A DNA stretch of 64,000 nt from the NCBI GenBank assembly GCA_016710135.1, contig JADJLM010000001.1:496001-560000 (forward strand). Reading direction: 5' to 3'. This DNA is from Nitrosomonas sp. GTDB lineage: Bacteria > Pseudomonadota > Gammaproteobacteria > Burkholderiales > Nitrosomonadaceae. The position numbers and the translations under genes are program-made. Shown here one piece after another: positions 51,360 to 60,103 of this stretch. The notes beneath the pieces were generated by a model. The model was given only the letters and a program-made list of their open reading frames with translations, was not told where the DNA came from and made no database searches. Positions within the stretch are counted from its first letter, which is position 1, and every line of letters starts with the position of its first letter.

Positions 51360-53576
51360 AATTCTGGTATACCCCGAAAGAATTGGCCGGATTGCCTGGC
51401 ATGCCTGAGACAGTGTCTGGCGTAATCAGATCCGCTAAAAAAAATTTGATTAAGCTTCGCAAAAAACCGCGAAGCAAGGGGCTTGAATATCACCTTCTCA
51501 GCCTACCCACCATCACCCAAAGATATATTGCGCAGCATCAAGACCTATTCGGTGGTTGCGCTGAGTTCATCCAAGGGGTTACTCCCTCCCCCCGTATTGC
51601 TGCCGCATCCCCGGCAGTGGGTGAACTCAGCGGAGCTACTCAGCCATGTAGGTCCTTCCTTACTGGGCAACATGACAGCCCAGACCTTGCCGGTACAGCG
51701 GTTATAACTCCCGCCGCTGCTACCGGCTCTTTTTTAGAGACCAAGACAGGCATGCTGATGACTACCGCAAGACACATCTTGAAGCGCGTGCTGCAGAAGC
51801 AGCGCGGCGCTTAAGAATTATCGAACCGTTACTAAAACTACCAGCCCGGTTTCCTGGGAAACGTGCCATGGCAGAAGCAATCGCCAAGCAAAATGAAACA
51901 TCGGCAGCAACGCTTTACCGATGGATGAAGGATTATAAAAGAGGCGGTTTATCGGCATTGGTCGACAAAACACGGGCCGACATCTGCCAAGCTAGGGTGC
52001 TGGTTTCTGCTGAATTCGAACGCATCATGACCGGGCTTGGCGTAAAACGCGATCAACTCATCGAGCTATCTGAATGGCTGCTGCAGCTTGTGCGCGGCCT
52101 ATGGGGCAGCAGCCGGTGGCACATCGCCCACGCAATCTGGAATCAAGCCTCCGCACAGCTCGGCTTGAAACTGATAGAAGCCGGATTCGATGAGATTTCA
52201 GCGAGGGCCGTGTGCCATATTTCGAAGCCACGCCGCTTCGTGGAAGCTGAAAAAAAATTCAAGATCATCGCCACCGCCAAGCGCGACGGAAAGCAAATCT
52301 ATGATGAACATTTGCCGGAAGTCGCTCGCACCCGAGAAGGCATGCGCCCCGGTGATCTGGCGTTTGGCGATATCTCCCCACTCGACATTCCCACTATTCG
52401 CCCCGACGGCACCATCGCCTACGCACGCATGATCGTCTGGATGGATGCCGCCACCAACTGGCTACATATAACCCTCTACTTATGCCCAGCCGGAACTGGC
52501 GTGCGGCAAGAGCACGTCGCGCAATCCTTCACCCATTTATGCGAAAGCTCGCCATTTGGCATGCCATCGCGCCTTTATTTGGACAATGGATCGGAATATC
52601 AGTGGGAAGAAATGCTCAAAGCCTGGTCAGAATTGGCCTATTTAACCGGCAACCAAACCCATGTGGAACTTGCATCAGCGCTACCACCTGCTGGAAAAAT
52701 TATCCGCTCCATTCCATTTCGCCCACGCGCCAAGCTCATCGAAGGCACATTCGGCAATTTGAGGCATCTATTCGGCTGGCACCCCGCGTTTCAAGGCGGA
52801 AATCGCATGGCTAAGCGCTGCGCCAATCTCGGTGAAGCCATCAAGCCAACCCCTTATGATGAGCTGCAAAGCTTCATCGCCTCCGCCATGGCCGATTATC
52901 ACAGCACCCCGCAAAGTGGGCAATTGAATGGAAAAAGCCCACAGCAAGCCCTAGAAGATGCCCTTGGTAATGGCTGGCAACCCATAAGGGTTGATCGGGA
53001 AGTGCTGCTATTAGCCTTCGCGGAACAAGAAACCCGCGCTGTCAAAGCCGGGGTAATTCAATATGCCGGGCAAGAATGGTACGCCGATTTTCTAGTCGGG
53101 CTGCATCAAAAAGTCGATGTGCGCTACCCCAAACACGATCCGCAATGTCTATTTGTCTTCGATCAAGGCAGATTCCTGGGTGGCATTGCCGCAACCTAAA
53201 TATGGCCTGCTCGATCCCGCTGGCGCAAAAGAAGCCGGACGCCGCCGAGGCGTGCTCAAAGGCATGATCGAAAATCTTGCCGGGCAAGTGCAAACCATTG
53301 AAGTCATGGATGTGATTGGCTCCAGAGGGAAGCTGATGGGTGTCGATGAAACGGTAGCCAAAGCACAGCAAGCTGCATTACCCGTCACCTTGTCCGACGA
53401 AGCCAAGGCATTACTTGCCGCCAAGCAAGCGGAAATCGAAAACGCACGCAGACGCATTAATAGAGAGCAGCAGAAAAATGGAAGAGCCTGCAGTCAAACG
53501 CTGGGGAATTCCAGACGATCCGGAAGACGCCATCTGGCGTGCTAAGTATGGGGATGATGATGAGGATGATAAATAA
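51356..53576 (+). pseudogene. Mu-type transposase A, broken by frameshifts
   Basis: The N-terminal DNA-binding domain (51356 on: KFWYTPKELAGLPGMPETVS, with LSLPTITQRYI) loses frame near 51590-51690. The core resumes with R-L-R-I-I-E-P-L-L-K-L-P and continues to 53199: LYRWMKDYKRGGLSALVDKT, DISPLDIPT, MIVWMDAATN, LYLDNGSEYQWEEMLKAW, IEGTFGNLRHLFGW (the DDE residues). An extra G near 53177 shifts to the next frame (PKYGLLDPAGAKEAGRRRGV). A last shift near 53480 joins K-M-E-E-P-A-V-K-R-W-G to the stop at 53576. The catalytic domain is conserved, but as sequenced no full protein can be made. Confidence 0.85.
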
Positions 53577-53591
53577 AAAAGGAGGAGAACA

Positions 53592-53873
53592 ATGGATAAA
53601 AAAATTATAAAGCTAAGCGATTACCGCAAGCCGCACCGCCTAAAAAAATACGCAGGAACAGCGCATGGCGTGTGCTTTACCGGCATGAGCGCGTCGTTTC
53701 AGGATGATGAATCGGACATCATCGTTATAGCGTCCAGCATGGAAGACTTAGAGCGGCAATGGATGCGTTTTTTTGGGAGAAACCCCAAGGATGATTGTGT
53801 AGTGCAACAAGCGGCAGCGTTTGCCTTCCGCCATATGAAAGGGAAGTTGTTGTTTGAGGATAGCCATGACTAG
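53592..53873 (+). CDS. Small prophage protein, unknown
   Basis: 93 residues: LSDYRKPHRLKKYAGTAHG, then DESDIIVIASSMEDLERQWM and the tail FAFRHMKGKLLFEDSHD. Ribosome site GGAGGAG precedes the ATG. It lies between the transposase and the ASCH-like gene and overlaps the latter by 7 bases. No family was recognised. Confidence 0.6.
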   Translation: MDKKIIKLSDYRKPHRLKKYAGTAHGVCFTGMSASFQDDESDIIVIASSMEDLERQWMRFFGRNPKDDCVVQQAAAFAFRHMKGKLLFEDSHD

Positions 53874-54204
53874 AAACATCAGTTTTTTCTTAACCAAGAA
53901 TGCCTTTGTGGAAAAACAAAAACAGTGACGCGGCGCTTGGGATGGTGGCACCTAAAACCTGGAGTGGTTTTATGCGGTGCTGAAAAATCGATGGGCTTAC
54001 ATAAAGGGGAAAAGATAAAGCGTCTTGGCCTGATCAGAGTCGTAAATGTAAGAGCCGAGCCGCTGGATGCCATCACAAAAGATGATTGCATTCGGAGAAG
54101 GATTTCCTGAGTTTTTACCGCAGGATTTCGTTCGATGTTCTGCCGACATAACAAATGCAAGCCTGACCGGCTGGTGAATAGGATCGAATTTGAATATCTG
54201 TGAA
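53867..54204 (+). pseudogene. ASCH/PUA-like prophage protein, frameshifted
   Basis: ATG 53867 starts M-T-R-N-I-S-F-F-L-T-K-N-A-F-V-E-K and hits TGA. One extra A in the run at 53911-53915 would continue to T-K-T-V-T-R-R-L-G-W-W. GLHKGEKIKRLGLIRVVNVR follows, and after further shifts near 54095 and 54135 M-F-C-R-H-N-K-C-K-P-D and I-E-F-E-Y-L-stop. The V-T-R-R-x-G-W pattern with a later R-V-V-x-V-R is like ASCH domains, which bind RNA or modified nucleotides. Three single-base shifts make it non-functional as sequenced. Confidence 0.5.
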
Positions 54205-54219
54205 AAAAATGGATTAAAA

Positions 54220-54955
54220 ATGAGTAGAAATACAAAAACCAAAAATGTACAGGAATCGCTCGCGCTGGCTAGTCTTTTTTGACCGAAACGCAAGGCGCTG
54301 CGATTGGTGAAATCGTCGGTGAAACCGGCACCGGAAAACTCAGGCAGCGCACGCCGTCCTTAAGGAATTTGCGGGCGTGCGGGTGGCCTGCCACGAAGGT
54401 ATGACGCGCTATCAACTGGTTGCAAGGATGGTTGCAGGGTTAGGCATCGAAGGCCCTTCCACGCGCTGGCTAGAATTGCTGGCAGATCATCAATCGAGGA
54501 CTAATTACCGGCAAATCGTCATTGTTGACGAAGCCAACAAGCTCAAATGGCAAGCCCTCGAAGTGCTGCGTTATCTCGCAGATGAATGTGGATATGCCGT
54601 GCTGGTCGGTACCGAAATCTACGAACACCAATTCAACTTCGATGTTAGAACCCGCCCGCTGCTGCTGCAGCTTGGACGGCGTATTGGGGCCAAGCGGGTG
54701 CGCATGGGTCATTTAGACCGATCTGACACCACAAGGTATCTGCTCGCACCACGATTTGGCGAGGTTGACAAAGAAATCGCCACACGGTTTTGGACAGGCT
54801 GCCGCCGTGGTAATTGGGGGGAAGCGGTTGAACTCGCCGGTGAAGCCCTCAGACTGGCGCGCTTGAATAACACGCAAACCCTAACCATGCCTGTGCTCGA
54901 TGCGGCATTGACCTGGTTCGCTAACCGCCGTGATGCGGTCACGAATGGAGCTTAA
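54220..54955 (+). pseudogene. Mu B-type ATPase, frameshifted in two places
   Basis: ATG 54220 (M-S-R-N-T-K-T-K-N-V-Q-E-S-L-A-L-A) stops at a TTTTTTGA. The frame resumes as T-E-T-Q-G-A-A-I-G-E-I-V-G-E-T-G-T-G-K and breaks again inside Walker A, where one A is missing (GGAAAACTC). The remainder is open to 54955: RQIVIVDEANKLKWQALEVL (Walker B), VLVGTEIYEHQF and a C-terminal lid. MuB delivers target DNA to the transposase. Both breaks are in homopolymers. Confidence 0.8.
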
Positions 54956-54966
54956 GGTGACCGATC

Positions 54967-55197
54967 ATGCTCACATTAAATGAGATTTGCGCCGTGCTCG
55001 GCATATCGAAACCAGCAGCATCCGCGCTCAAAAATGATAAATACCCAGCGCCAGAAACAGTGCAGCGTTACCAAGCGCTACTTGCAGTCGTCGGGCGAGT
55101 AGCAAACGAACATCGGGAGGTGGATTTAAGCAAGATCTGCGCAACCTGCCCCCGTGAAGATTGTGCCGGTTGTCGGATCGCGCAGCTAATTGAATGA
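54967..55197 (+). CDS. Prophage HTH protein with Cys cluster
   Basis: 76 residues. An N-terminal HTH (LNEICAVLGISKPAASALKN) is followed by a C-terminal CATCPREDCAGC cluster suited to bind a metal. Likely a regulator. It is transcribed with B; the next gene starts 20 bases on. Confidence 0.6.
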   Translation: MLTLNEICAVLGISKPAASALKNDKYPAPETVQRYQALLAVVGRVANEHREVDLSKICATCPREDCAGCRIAQLIE

Positions 55198-55217
55198 TTA
55201 ATACGAAAGGAGAAAAA

Positions 55218-55853
55218 ATGGAAAGCGAAGAAAAAGAAGTGCCCAAGCAACAGCCACTCGGCTATCGCAGAAATAGCGCAGGCCACCTGGTGCCAGAGGA
55301 AATGATCAAAGATATCGATATGGCCCGAGATGAATTGGTGCGTGAAATCATCACTGCAGCACAAGCCATGAAAGCGCAAATGGCCGCACTCAAAAAGCGA
55401 TCGATGCAGGACGTATTTGCTTTTGTCGAGCTTTCTGCCGAGAAATACGGCATCAAACTGGGCGGGCAAAAAGGCAACATCTCCCTCATGAGCTACGATG
55501 GCAAATATAAGGTACAGATCGCCGTCGCTGAACGCTTAACCTTCGATGAGCGCCTCATCGCAGCCAAAGCGCTTATCGATCAATGCATCCACCGCTGGTC
55601 GGAAGGTTCTCCCAGTGAGATTAAAGCCCTGGTCGAACATGCTTTCCAGACCGACAAAGAAGGAAAAATCTCCACCAGCCGCGTGCTCGGGCTAACTCAG
55701 CTAAAAATCAAAGACGAACAATGGCAGCAAGCCATGCAAGCGCTGCGCGATTCGATGCAGATCGCGGGCACTACAACCTATATCCGCATGTACCAACGGC
55801 GCGGGTTAACTGATCAGTACGAACAGATCGTGCTCGATCTTGCATCCTCCTGA
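55218..55853 (+). CDS. DUF3164 family prophage protein
   Basis: 211 residues from ATG 55218, preceded by AAGGAG. Family features: LGYRRNSAGHLVPEEMIKDI, GQKGNISLMSYDGKYKVQIA and EIKALVEHAFQTDKEGKIST. Found in the early region of Mu-like phages. The function is unknown, possibly DNA-related. The upstream start (55194) would add eight residues and overlap the previous gene. Confidence 0.8.
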   Translation: MESEEKEVPKQQPLGYRRNSAGHLVPEEMIKDIDMARDELVREIITAAQAMKAQMAALKKRSMQDVFAFVELSAEKYGIKLGGQKGNISLMSYDGKYKVQIAVAERLTFDERLIAAKALIDQCIHRWSEGSPSEIKALVEHAFQTDKEGKISTSRVLGLTQLKIKDEQWQQAMQALRDSMQIAGTTTYIRMYQRRGLTDQYEQIVLDLASS

Positions 55854-55887
55854 TTAAACAATAACTAACCATTAATAGGAACGAATC

Positions 55888-56328
55888 ATGATAATAAAAG
55901 ATTGCCAAGAACCCCAATGCGAACTCATCGACATCCGCACCGGGCATTGTATCGAAGCAAGCCAACGCATCCACCGCTTAGTCCGCGATGGATGGGTTAA
56001 TGATAGTTTTTCCAAAACCGTTGAACGAGAGCAAAAAAACATCCAGGAAGAACTCGCCAAGTTCATGGGGTTAAACGTCATCGCCCGCATTAAAGGCATA
56101 TGCCAGGCTAGAACCAGACGGCGTGTCGAAGTTTTCGTCAATAACATGCCCAGGTTGAACACCGTTTTAGAAGAACGCTACCCAGATTTTGAAGAACGCG
56201 TCAACTTTATGAGCGATCCCTACATTCTGGCCGAACTCGCCTGCGATGCCGACGATCCCATATCACCACGCGTGCGTGAATGTCTCACCATCAGCTATCA
56301 ATATCGCGTCGAATGGGAGGAAGAATAA
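55888..56328 (+). CDS. Prophage protein, unknown
   Basis: 146 residues: LIDIRTGHCIEASQRIHRLV and LAKFMGLNVIARIKGICQAR, mostly helical and charged. It overlaps the next small gene by one base (stop TAATG). No family was recognised. Confidence 0.65.
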   Translation: MIIKDCQEPQCELIDIRTGHCIEASQRIHRLVRDGWVNDSFSKTVEREQKNIQEELAKFMGLNVIARIKGICQARTRRRVEVFVNNMPRLNTVLEERYPDFEERVNFMSDPYILAELACDADDPISPRVRECLTISYQYRVEWEEE

Positions 56329-56435
56329 TGGAACTCCACGAACTATTCGAAGTGCTGTGGTTATTCAGCGTCGCCTTTTTCGCAGGCGTGATCTTCGGCA
56401 TGTATAAAAGCACCGGTAAAGACAAAGAAGACTAG
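56328..56435 (+). CDS. Very small membrane protein, 35 residues
   Basis: M-E-L-H-E-L-F-E-V then a hydrophobic helix (LWLFSVAFFAGVIFGMY) and a charged tail. GGGAGGAAG just upstream of the ATG (56328) is a strong ribosome site and its stop lies 3 bases before the gemA-like ATG. Probably a real one-helix protein of the early operon; the role is unknown. Confidence 0.6.
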   Translation: MELHELFEVLWLFSVAFFAGVIFGMYKSTGKDKED

Positions 56436-56437
56436 CC

Positions 56438-56929
56438 ATGCAATCTGCCACCCCAAACATCAATCGCAACGCCCTGCTTGGTTTGGCGCATCTTGCCGCC
56501 AAGCAGCTCGGGTGGGATGAGGACTTCCGCCGGGCGCAGCAATTATCCTGCACCGGCAAATCATCCTGCAAAACCATGACCGATGGCGAGTTGCTTGATT
56601 GGTGCTGGCGCTTAAAGCGCCTGGGTGCGCAAATCGGCATCCCGCACCCGCCCCGTAAAGGTGGAAAAAGCTGGAATCGTCCAACCGAAAGGCAGTTGGC
56701 TCAAATAGAACAGCTCGCCCTGCAATTTGGCTGGATGGATGGACTGGAAGATAAACGGCTGATCACCTTCATCATCCGTACCGTCAAAGTGGATGATGTG
56801 CGCTTCCTACTGCGCTGGCAGGCCACCGACATCATTAGCGGGTTGCGGCGTTGGCAAAGTCAATTGATAAGACAAGGAGAAAAACAGCAATGGCAGCAAT
56901 TCAAAGCATCGTGCGAAGCAAGCGAATGA
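56438..56929 (+). CDS. GemA-like regulatory protein (DUF1018)
   Basis: 163 residues: ALLGLAHLAAKQLGWDEDFR, then RPTERQLAQIEQLALQFGWM and VKVDDVRFLLRWQATDII. It matches the GemA/Gp16 family of Mu-like phages, which affects host gene expression and DNA supercoiling. It overlaps the next gene by ATGA. Confidence 0.8.
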   Translation: MQSATPNINRNALLGLAHLAAKQLGWDEDFRRAQQLSCTGKSSCKTMTDGELLDWCWRLKRLGAQIGIPHPPRKGGKSWNRPTERQLAQIEQLALQFGWMDGLEDKRLITFIIRTVKVDDVRFLLRWQATDIISGLRRWQSQLIRQGEKQQWQQFKASCEASE

Positions 56930-57321
56930 GCTATTCATCCGGCTTCAAATATCAGCTCACCGAGGATTTTTGCATTATGACCGCTATCCAGCCGGAAGAA
57001 ACCGTAGAATGGCTGTTCGTAACCCTCTGCGACGACGGATTATTGATAATAAAACGCGGCTGGGCATGGGATGGGCCATCTGGCCTTACCCTCGATACTA
57101 AAAACAGCATGGTCGCAGCCCTCGTGCATGACGCGCTCTACGCCCTTATGCAGAAAAAATTAATATCGTGGGATTGCAGAAAAGAAGCGGATGCGCTTTT
57201 TTACCGCCTGCTCAAAGAAGACGGCATGTGGCAGTGGCGCGCGGGTTACTGGTACGCCGCCGTCAGAAAACTCGGCTACGCCTTCGCCCATAAAGCCAAA
57301 AAAGTCAAAACCGCGCCATGA
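56926..57321 (+). CDS. DUF1353-like prophage protein
   Basis: 131 residues from ATG 56926, overlapping the gemA-like stop. Y-Q-L-T-E-D-F, IKRGWAWDGPSGLTLDTK and VAALVHDALYALMQKKLI are typical of DUF1353, with the conserved H-D-A-L-Y. The function is unknown. The C-terminus is basic. The upstream start at 56851 would overlap the previous gene by 79 bases. Confidence 0.75.
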   Translation: MSYSSGFKYQLTEDFCIMTAIQPEETVEWLFVTLCDDGLLIIKRGWAWDGPSGLTLDTKNSMVAALVHDALYALMQKKLISWDCRKEADALFYRLLKEDGMWQWRAGYWYAAVRKLGYAFAHKAKKVKTAP

Positions 57322-57749
57322 ATCTCACGCGCTGCCCAGTCTGCCACAGCCACATCACCCTGGAAGCCATCGTGCAAGATGAAGCCGGACGGGAACTGAT
57401 GGCCCTGCTCGCCAACCTGGATGGCGATCTATCGCGCGCGCTCGTCACCTATCTTGGCTTGTTCCGCCCTGAAAAGCGCGATCTGTCCAACGATAGGGCG
57501 CTAAGAATCGCCAAGGAAGTCATGGCATTGACGAATGATTCAGCAAGGCTGTCGCACGCGCTGGCGCAAACCGTGGAAATGCTTAGGGCCAAGGACGGGC
57601 TTCCCTTGAAAAACCACAATTATTTAATCAAAGTCATGAGCAGCCTCGCCCCTGGATTGGCAATCACCCAGGAATCACCGGCGAGACTCATGAGCAAAAC
57701 CGAGCAAGCGCTCATCAAAGTTGAAAAAATAAAGGAACGCTACCGTTAG
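57318..57749 (+). CDS. Prophage protein with zinc-finger start
   Basis: 143 residues. N-terminal CPVCHSHITLEAIVQDEAGR, then LVTYLGLFRPEKRDLSNDRA. The pattern recalls proteins next to replication or GemA genes in Mu-like phages. It overlaps the previous gene by four bases. Function not recognised. Confidence 0.65.
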   Translation: MNLTRCPVCHSHITLEAIVQDEAGRELMALLANLDGDLSRALVTYLGLFRPEKRDLSNDRALRIAKEVMALTNDSARLSHALAQTVEMLRAKDGLPLKNHNYLIKVMSSLAPGLAITQESPARLMSKTEQALIKVEKIKERYR

Positions 57750-57804
57750 CAATAATGCGCAAAGCTGGTTTGCGGCAGCCATCGCCAGCGGTATTCAGCG
57801 CCTC

Positions 57805-58104
57805 ATGGTGTTAAGCCTGGAAGGTACTCCATCATCGCGCACCGTGGAGCTAACCACCATCACCTGGATTGATGCTCTATGGCCTGGCAGAGCATGGGAT
57901 GCCAGATTGGATGAGACAAGAATCGCTGAAGCATTCCGCCTGCTTACCATTCAATCGGAACGCTGGCCAACCCCTGCACAGTTTTTACGGGTACTGCCTG
58001 CCCGGCATGTTCCTCTCAAATTGACTGCGCCAAAACCTACAGAAGCAGAACGTAAAAAAGCCCATGCCGTGTTAGAACGCATCAAAAAGGAACTCGACCG
58101 ATGA
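57805..58104 (+). CDS. Prophage protein, likely N-terminally longer
   Basis: 99 residues from ATG 57805: GTPSSRTVELTTITWIDALW, ETRIAEAFRLLTIQSERWPT and FLRVLPARHVP. Upstream in the same frame, from 57748, S-N-N-A-Q-S-W-F-A-A-A-I-A-S-G-I-Q-R-L-M looks like the family N-terminus, but no standard start codon begins it. It overlaps the next gene by four bases. Function unknown. Confidence 0.6.
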   Translation: MVLSLEGTPSSRTVELTTITWIDALWPGRAWDARLDETRIAEAFRLLTIQSERWPTPAQFLRVLPARHVPLKLTAPKPTEAERKKAHAVLERIKKELDR

Positions 58105-58465
58105 CTGAACCACAAAAAATGCCCGAACTATTAACCGATCTGGCCTCGCGTGCGCAGAAAATCTTGGCCGAAAAACTGGTATGGAAACCAGTCTTGCTGA
58201 ACACGTCGGCTTCGAGATCGCCCGTGAAATGGCAGAAAACTGGCGGGCAGCATCTACGTGCCCAAAGGTCACGAGATGCAATTGCACAGCCGCGATGAAC
58301 AGGTGGGATGACTTCGACGGCCACAACCATAACCAACTGGCTGCTAAATACAAAATAAGTGTGCAGTGGGTCTACACCATTGTAAAGCGCATGCGTGCTT
58401 CGAAATTTAGAAAAATGCAAATCGGGCTGTTTGACCAAATAAACACCCAGCAACCCAAGGAATAA
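58101..58465 (+). pseudogene. Mor-like transcription activator, frameshifted
   Basis: The start M-T-E-P-Q-K-M-P-E-L-L-T-D-L-A is in one frame. M-E-T-S-L-A-E-H-V-G-F-E-I-A-R-E-M-A-E-N-W continues in a second, I-Y-V-P-K-G-H-E-M-Q-L-H in a third, and W-D-D-F-D-G-H then NHNQLAAKYKISVQWVYTIV in the second again to 58465. Together they give the Mor/C family, which activates the middle promoter of Mu. At least three single-base shifts break it. Confidence 0.75.
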
Positions 58466-58468
58466 AAA

Positions 58469-58867
58469 ATGAATGCAAATAATCACTGGATGGTGCTTTT
58501 AAACCCCACCGATATCGTAAAGAACCTACCCTCGCTCAAGCAAGCAACAATCAGGAGCGGTTGCATGTCGTCACGATATTGGAAGTATGACAAAAACGGC
58601 GAATCGGATTGCCCCAAAATGTGCTTAAACGCAGCAGGCATCCGGCTAAGACGCAAAAGGAAGACTAGCACCAGGCGCCGCCCAGTTGATCAACTCGCGC
58701 TCGATGGTAGCTACATCGCCACTTATCGAAGCATGTCCAGCGCCGCAAAAGCCTTGGGGATAAAGCAAGCCAGCATCAGCAACGTGTGCCACGGTAAGCA
58801 AGGTAAAACCGGTGGTTACACGTTTCAATTTCACGACGCATCCAGTGCAGCACAGAAGCAACCATAG
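58469..58867 (+). CDS. NUMOD1-like DNA-binding protein
   Basis: 132 residues. Residues ~78-122 show D-G-S-Y-I-A-T-Y-R-S-M-S-S-A-A-K-A-L-G-I, then KQASISNVCHGKQGKTGGYT. This is the NUMOD1 helix-turn-helix motif usually fused to HNH or GIY-YIG homing endonucleases. No nuclease domain is present in this protein. The N-terminal part is basic (RLRRKRKTSTRRR). It starts the accessory block between Mor and the lysis genes. Confidence 0.65.
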   Translation: MNANNHWMVLLNPTDIVKNLPSLKQATIRSGCMSSRYWKYDKNGESDCPKMCLNAAGIRLRRKRKTSTRRRPVDQLALDGSYIATYRSMSSAAKALGIKQASISNVCHGKQGKTGGYTFQFHDASSAAQKQP

Positions 58868-58902
58868 CAATCTTAGATAACAACAAAAAGGAGGAAGTAA
58901 AA

Positions 58903-59280
58903 ATGAAGCAAATCATCAAAACAGCAATCACAGCCACGCTTATCGCGGCCGCCATTTCTGGGTGCGCAACTATTATTCGTGGCACTGAGCAACAAGTATC
59001 GATCAACACCAATCCAGCCGGAGCAGATGTTCAGTTCAGCAATGGGCAAAGCTGTATATCTCCTTGCATGATTAAAACTAAACGCGACCAGTCTTTGCAA
59101 ATCACCATCAGTAAAGAAGGTTGCCATCAGCAAACTGCAACCATGATGCCGACATTAGGAGGGGCTGGAGTCATGCTAGGCGGTTTTATCGATTACGGCA
59201 CCGGCGCAGTCTACGATCTTCAACCAAATCCACTGACCGTCAGCCTAGTTTGTGAGAAGAAAACAGCAGCGCAAGAATAA
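58903..59280 (+). CDS. PEGA-like lipoprotein
   Basis: 125 residues. Signal with lipobox A-A-A-I-S-G-C-A-T (acylated Cys ~21), then a PEGA-like strand motif VSINTNPAGADVQFSNGQSC and a Gly-rich hydrophobic stretch (GGAGVMLGGFIDYGTGAVYD). GGAGG precedes the ATG. It would be an envelope protein made by the lysogen. A hairpin terminator follows at 59290. Confidence 0.75.
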   Translation: MKQIIKTAITATLIAAAISGCATIIRGTEQQVSINTNPAGADVQFSNGQSCISPCMIKTKRDQSLQITISKEGCHQQTATMMPTLGGAGVMLGGFIDYGTGAVYDLQPNPLTVSLVCEKKTAAQE

Positions 59281-59289
59281 CCGAGCAAG

Positions 59290-59314
59290 AGGGGGTGCTT
59301 GCACCCTCCGTTTG
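59290..59314 (+). terminator. Terminator-like hairpin after the lipoprotein gene
   Basis: GGGGGTGC and GCACCCTCC pair (one G-T pair) around TT, followed by GTTTGATT, a weak T-rich tail. Confidence 0.5.
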
Positions 59315-59397
59315 ATTGATGATCATAAGTAAAGGGAATTATGGTTTTCTTTGCTTATGAAAATCGATAATGAACGCGTATGAATTGGAGGAGTCAA

Positions 59398-59754
59398 TTG
59401 AAAAGGAAATTATATACGTTACTCCCTAAGCTATTCGCCGCGTTGCTGTTTGCTGGTGGCGCACTACTGCAGGCCGCAGACATCGATCAAGAAACCCGCT
59501 ATTGTAGCGGCGATAAGCGCAAGTCAGCCGTGGTTGCCGCCTTCAAACGCATCCACCCATGCCCATCGAACGGGCAAACCGAAGGCCCATGTCCAGGTTG
59601 GGCGGTCGACCATGTAATCCCCCTGGCGGTTGGTGGATGCGATGCAGTTTTTAACCTGCAATGGCTACCCAACGAAATCAAGTCCTGCGCCGGTACGCTG
59701 TGCAAAGACCGCTGGGAACGCAAGATTTATAAGCGACAGGAAGCGGTGAATTAG
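59398..59754 (+). CDS. Secreted HNH nuclease
   Basis: 118 residues from TTG 59398, which has GGAGG 7 bases upstream; ATG 59380 lacks a ribosome site. The signal peptide is LPKLFAALLFAGGALLQAA. The mature part has AVDHVIPLAVGGCDAVFNLQ (the D-H and N of an HNH site) and KDRWERKIY, plus paired Cys for disulfides. It should act on DNA outside the cytoplasm. The last ~50 bases are partly duplicated at 60051-60103. Confidence 0.7.
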   Translation: MKRKLYTLLPKLFAALLFAGGALLQAADIDQETRYCSGDKRKSAVVAAFKRIHPCPSNGQTEGPCPGWAVDHVIPLAVGGCDAVFNLQWLPNEIKSCAGTLCKDRWERKIYKRQEAVN

Positions 59755-59764
59755 GGGGTCAAAA

Positions 59765-59947
59765 ATGAGAAATCGCGTTGAGTTAAACACGTACGCAGAT
59801 GCGGACGGAAAAATAATTCAAGAGATATTTTATATCGAAAATGGTGTGGTAAAAACCGTTGATTTCCGCATCATGGACACATGTGATGATCAGATCCGCG
59901 AGGCGCTGATTAAGCTAGGATGGACGCCACTTCCCCTAAAAGAATAA
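59765..59947 (+). CDS. Small protein, 60 residues, unknown
   Basis: R-V-E-L-N-T-Y-A-D-A-D-G-K-I-I-Q-E-I-F-Y then DFRIMDTCDDQIREALIKLG. Ten bases after the HNH gene with GGGGG as weak ribosome site. Possibly a cytoplasmic partner of the nuclease. No family was recognised. Confidence 0.45.
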   Translation: MRNRVELNTYADADGKIIQEIFYIENGVVKTVDFRIMDTCDDQIREALIKLGWTPLPLKE

Positions 59948-60007
59948 GGAGCCACCTTAGAATATACACATAGTCTAAATGTGTGTAACCGCGAGTAAAA
60001 TACCGAT

Positions 60008-60047
60008 ACTTATGTTTTACTTTTGGCGGTTAAAGTAAAACATAAGT
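60008..60047. repeat. Perfect 16-base hairpin with 8-base loop
   Basis: ACTTATGTTTTACTTT, TGGCGGTT, AAAGTAAAACATAAGT. A related but imperfect version (GTTTACTTTTAGCAGTTAGG) is at ~60104-60131. It lies in a 377-base gene-free stretch before the nuclease-like gene. Confidence 0.65.
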
Positions 60048-60050
60048 GTC

Positions 60051-60103
60051 TACAAAGGCTGCTGGGAACGCGAGATTTATAAGTGACAGTGGGCGGTGAA
60101 TTA
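60051..60103 (+). repeat. Partial duplication of the HNH gene 3' end
   Basis: It aligns without gaps to 59701-59753 with few mismatches (GCTGGGAACG and AGATTTATAAG shared). It does not code here. The rest of 60132-60324 shows no gene and probably holds the promoter for the next one (TATAAA near 60290). Confidence 0.6.

Noticed and set aside
51868..53199. Complete integrase-like gene from 51868
   Set aside because: Upstream frames hold the N-terminal domains of the same Mu-type transposase and downstream frames its C-terminus, so it is the core of a broken gene.
54377..54955. Short ATPase starting at 54377 as a complete gene
   Set aside because: It lacks the Walker A loop, which is found upstream in other frames from 54220; it is the main part of a frameshifted MuB.
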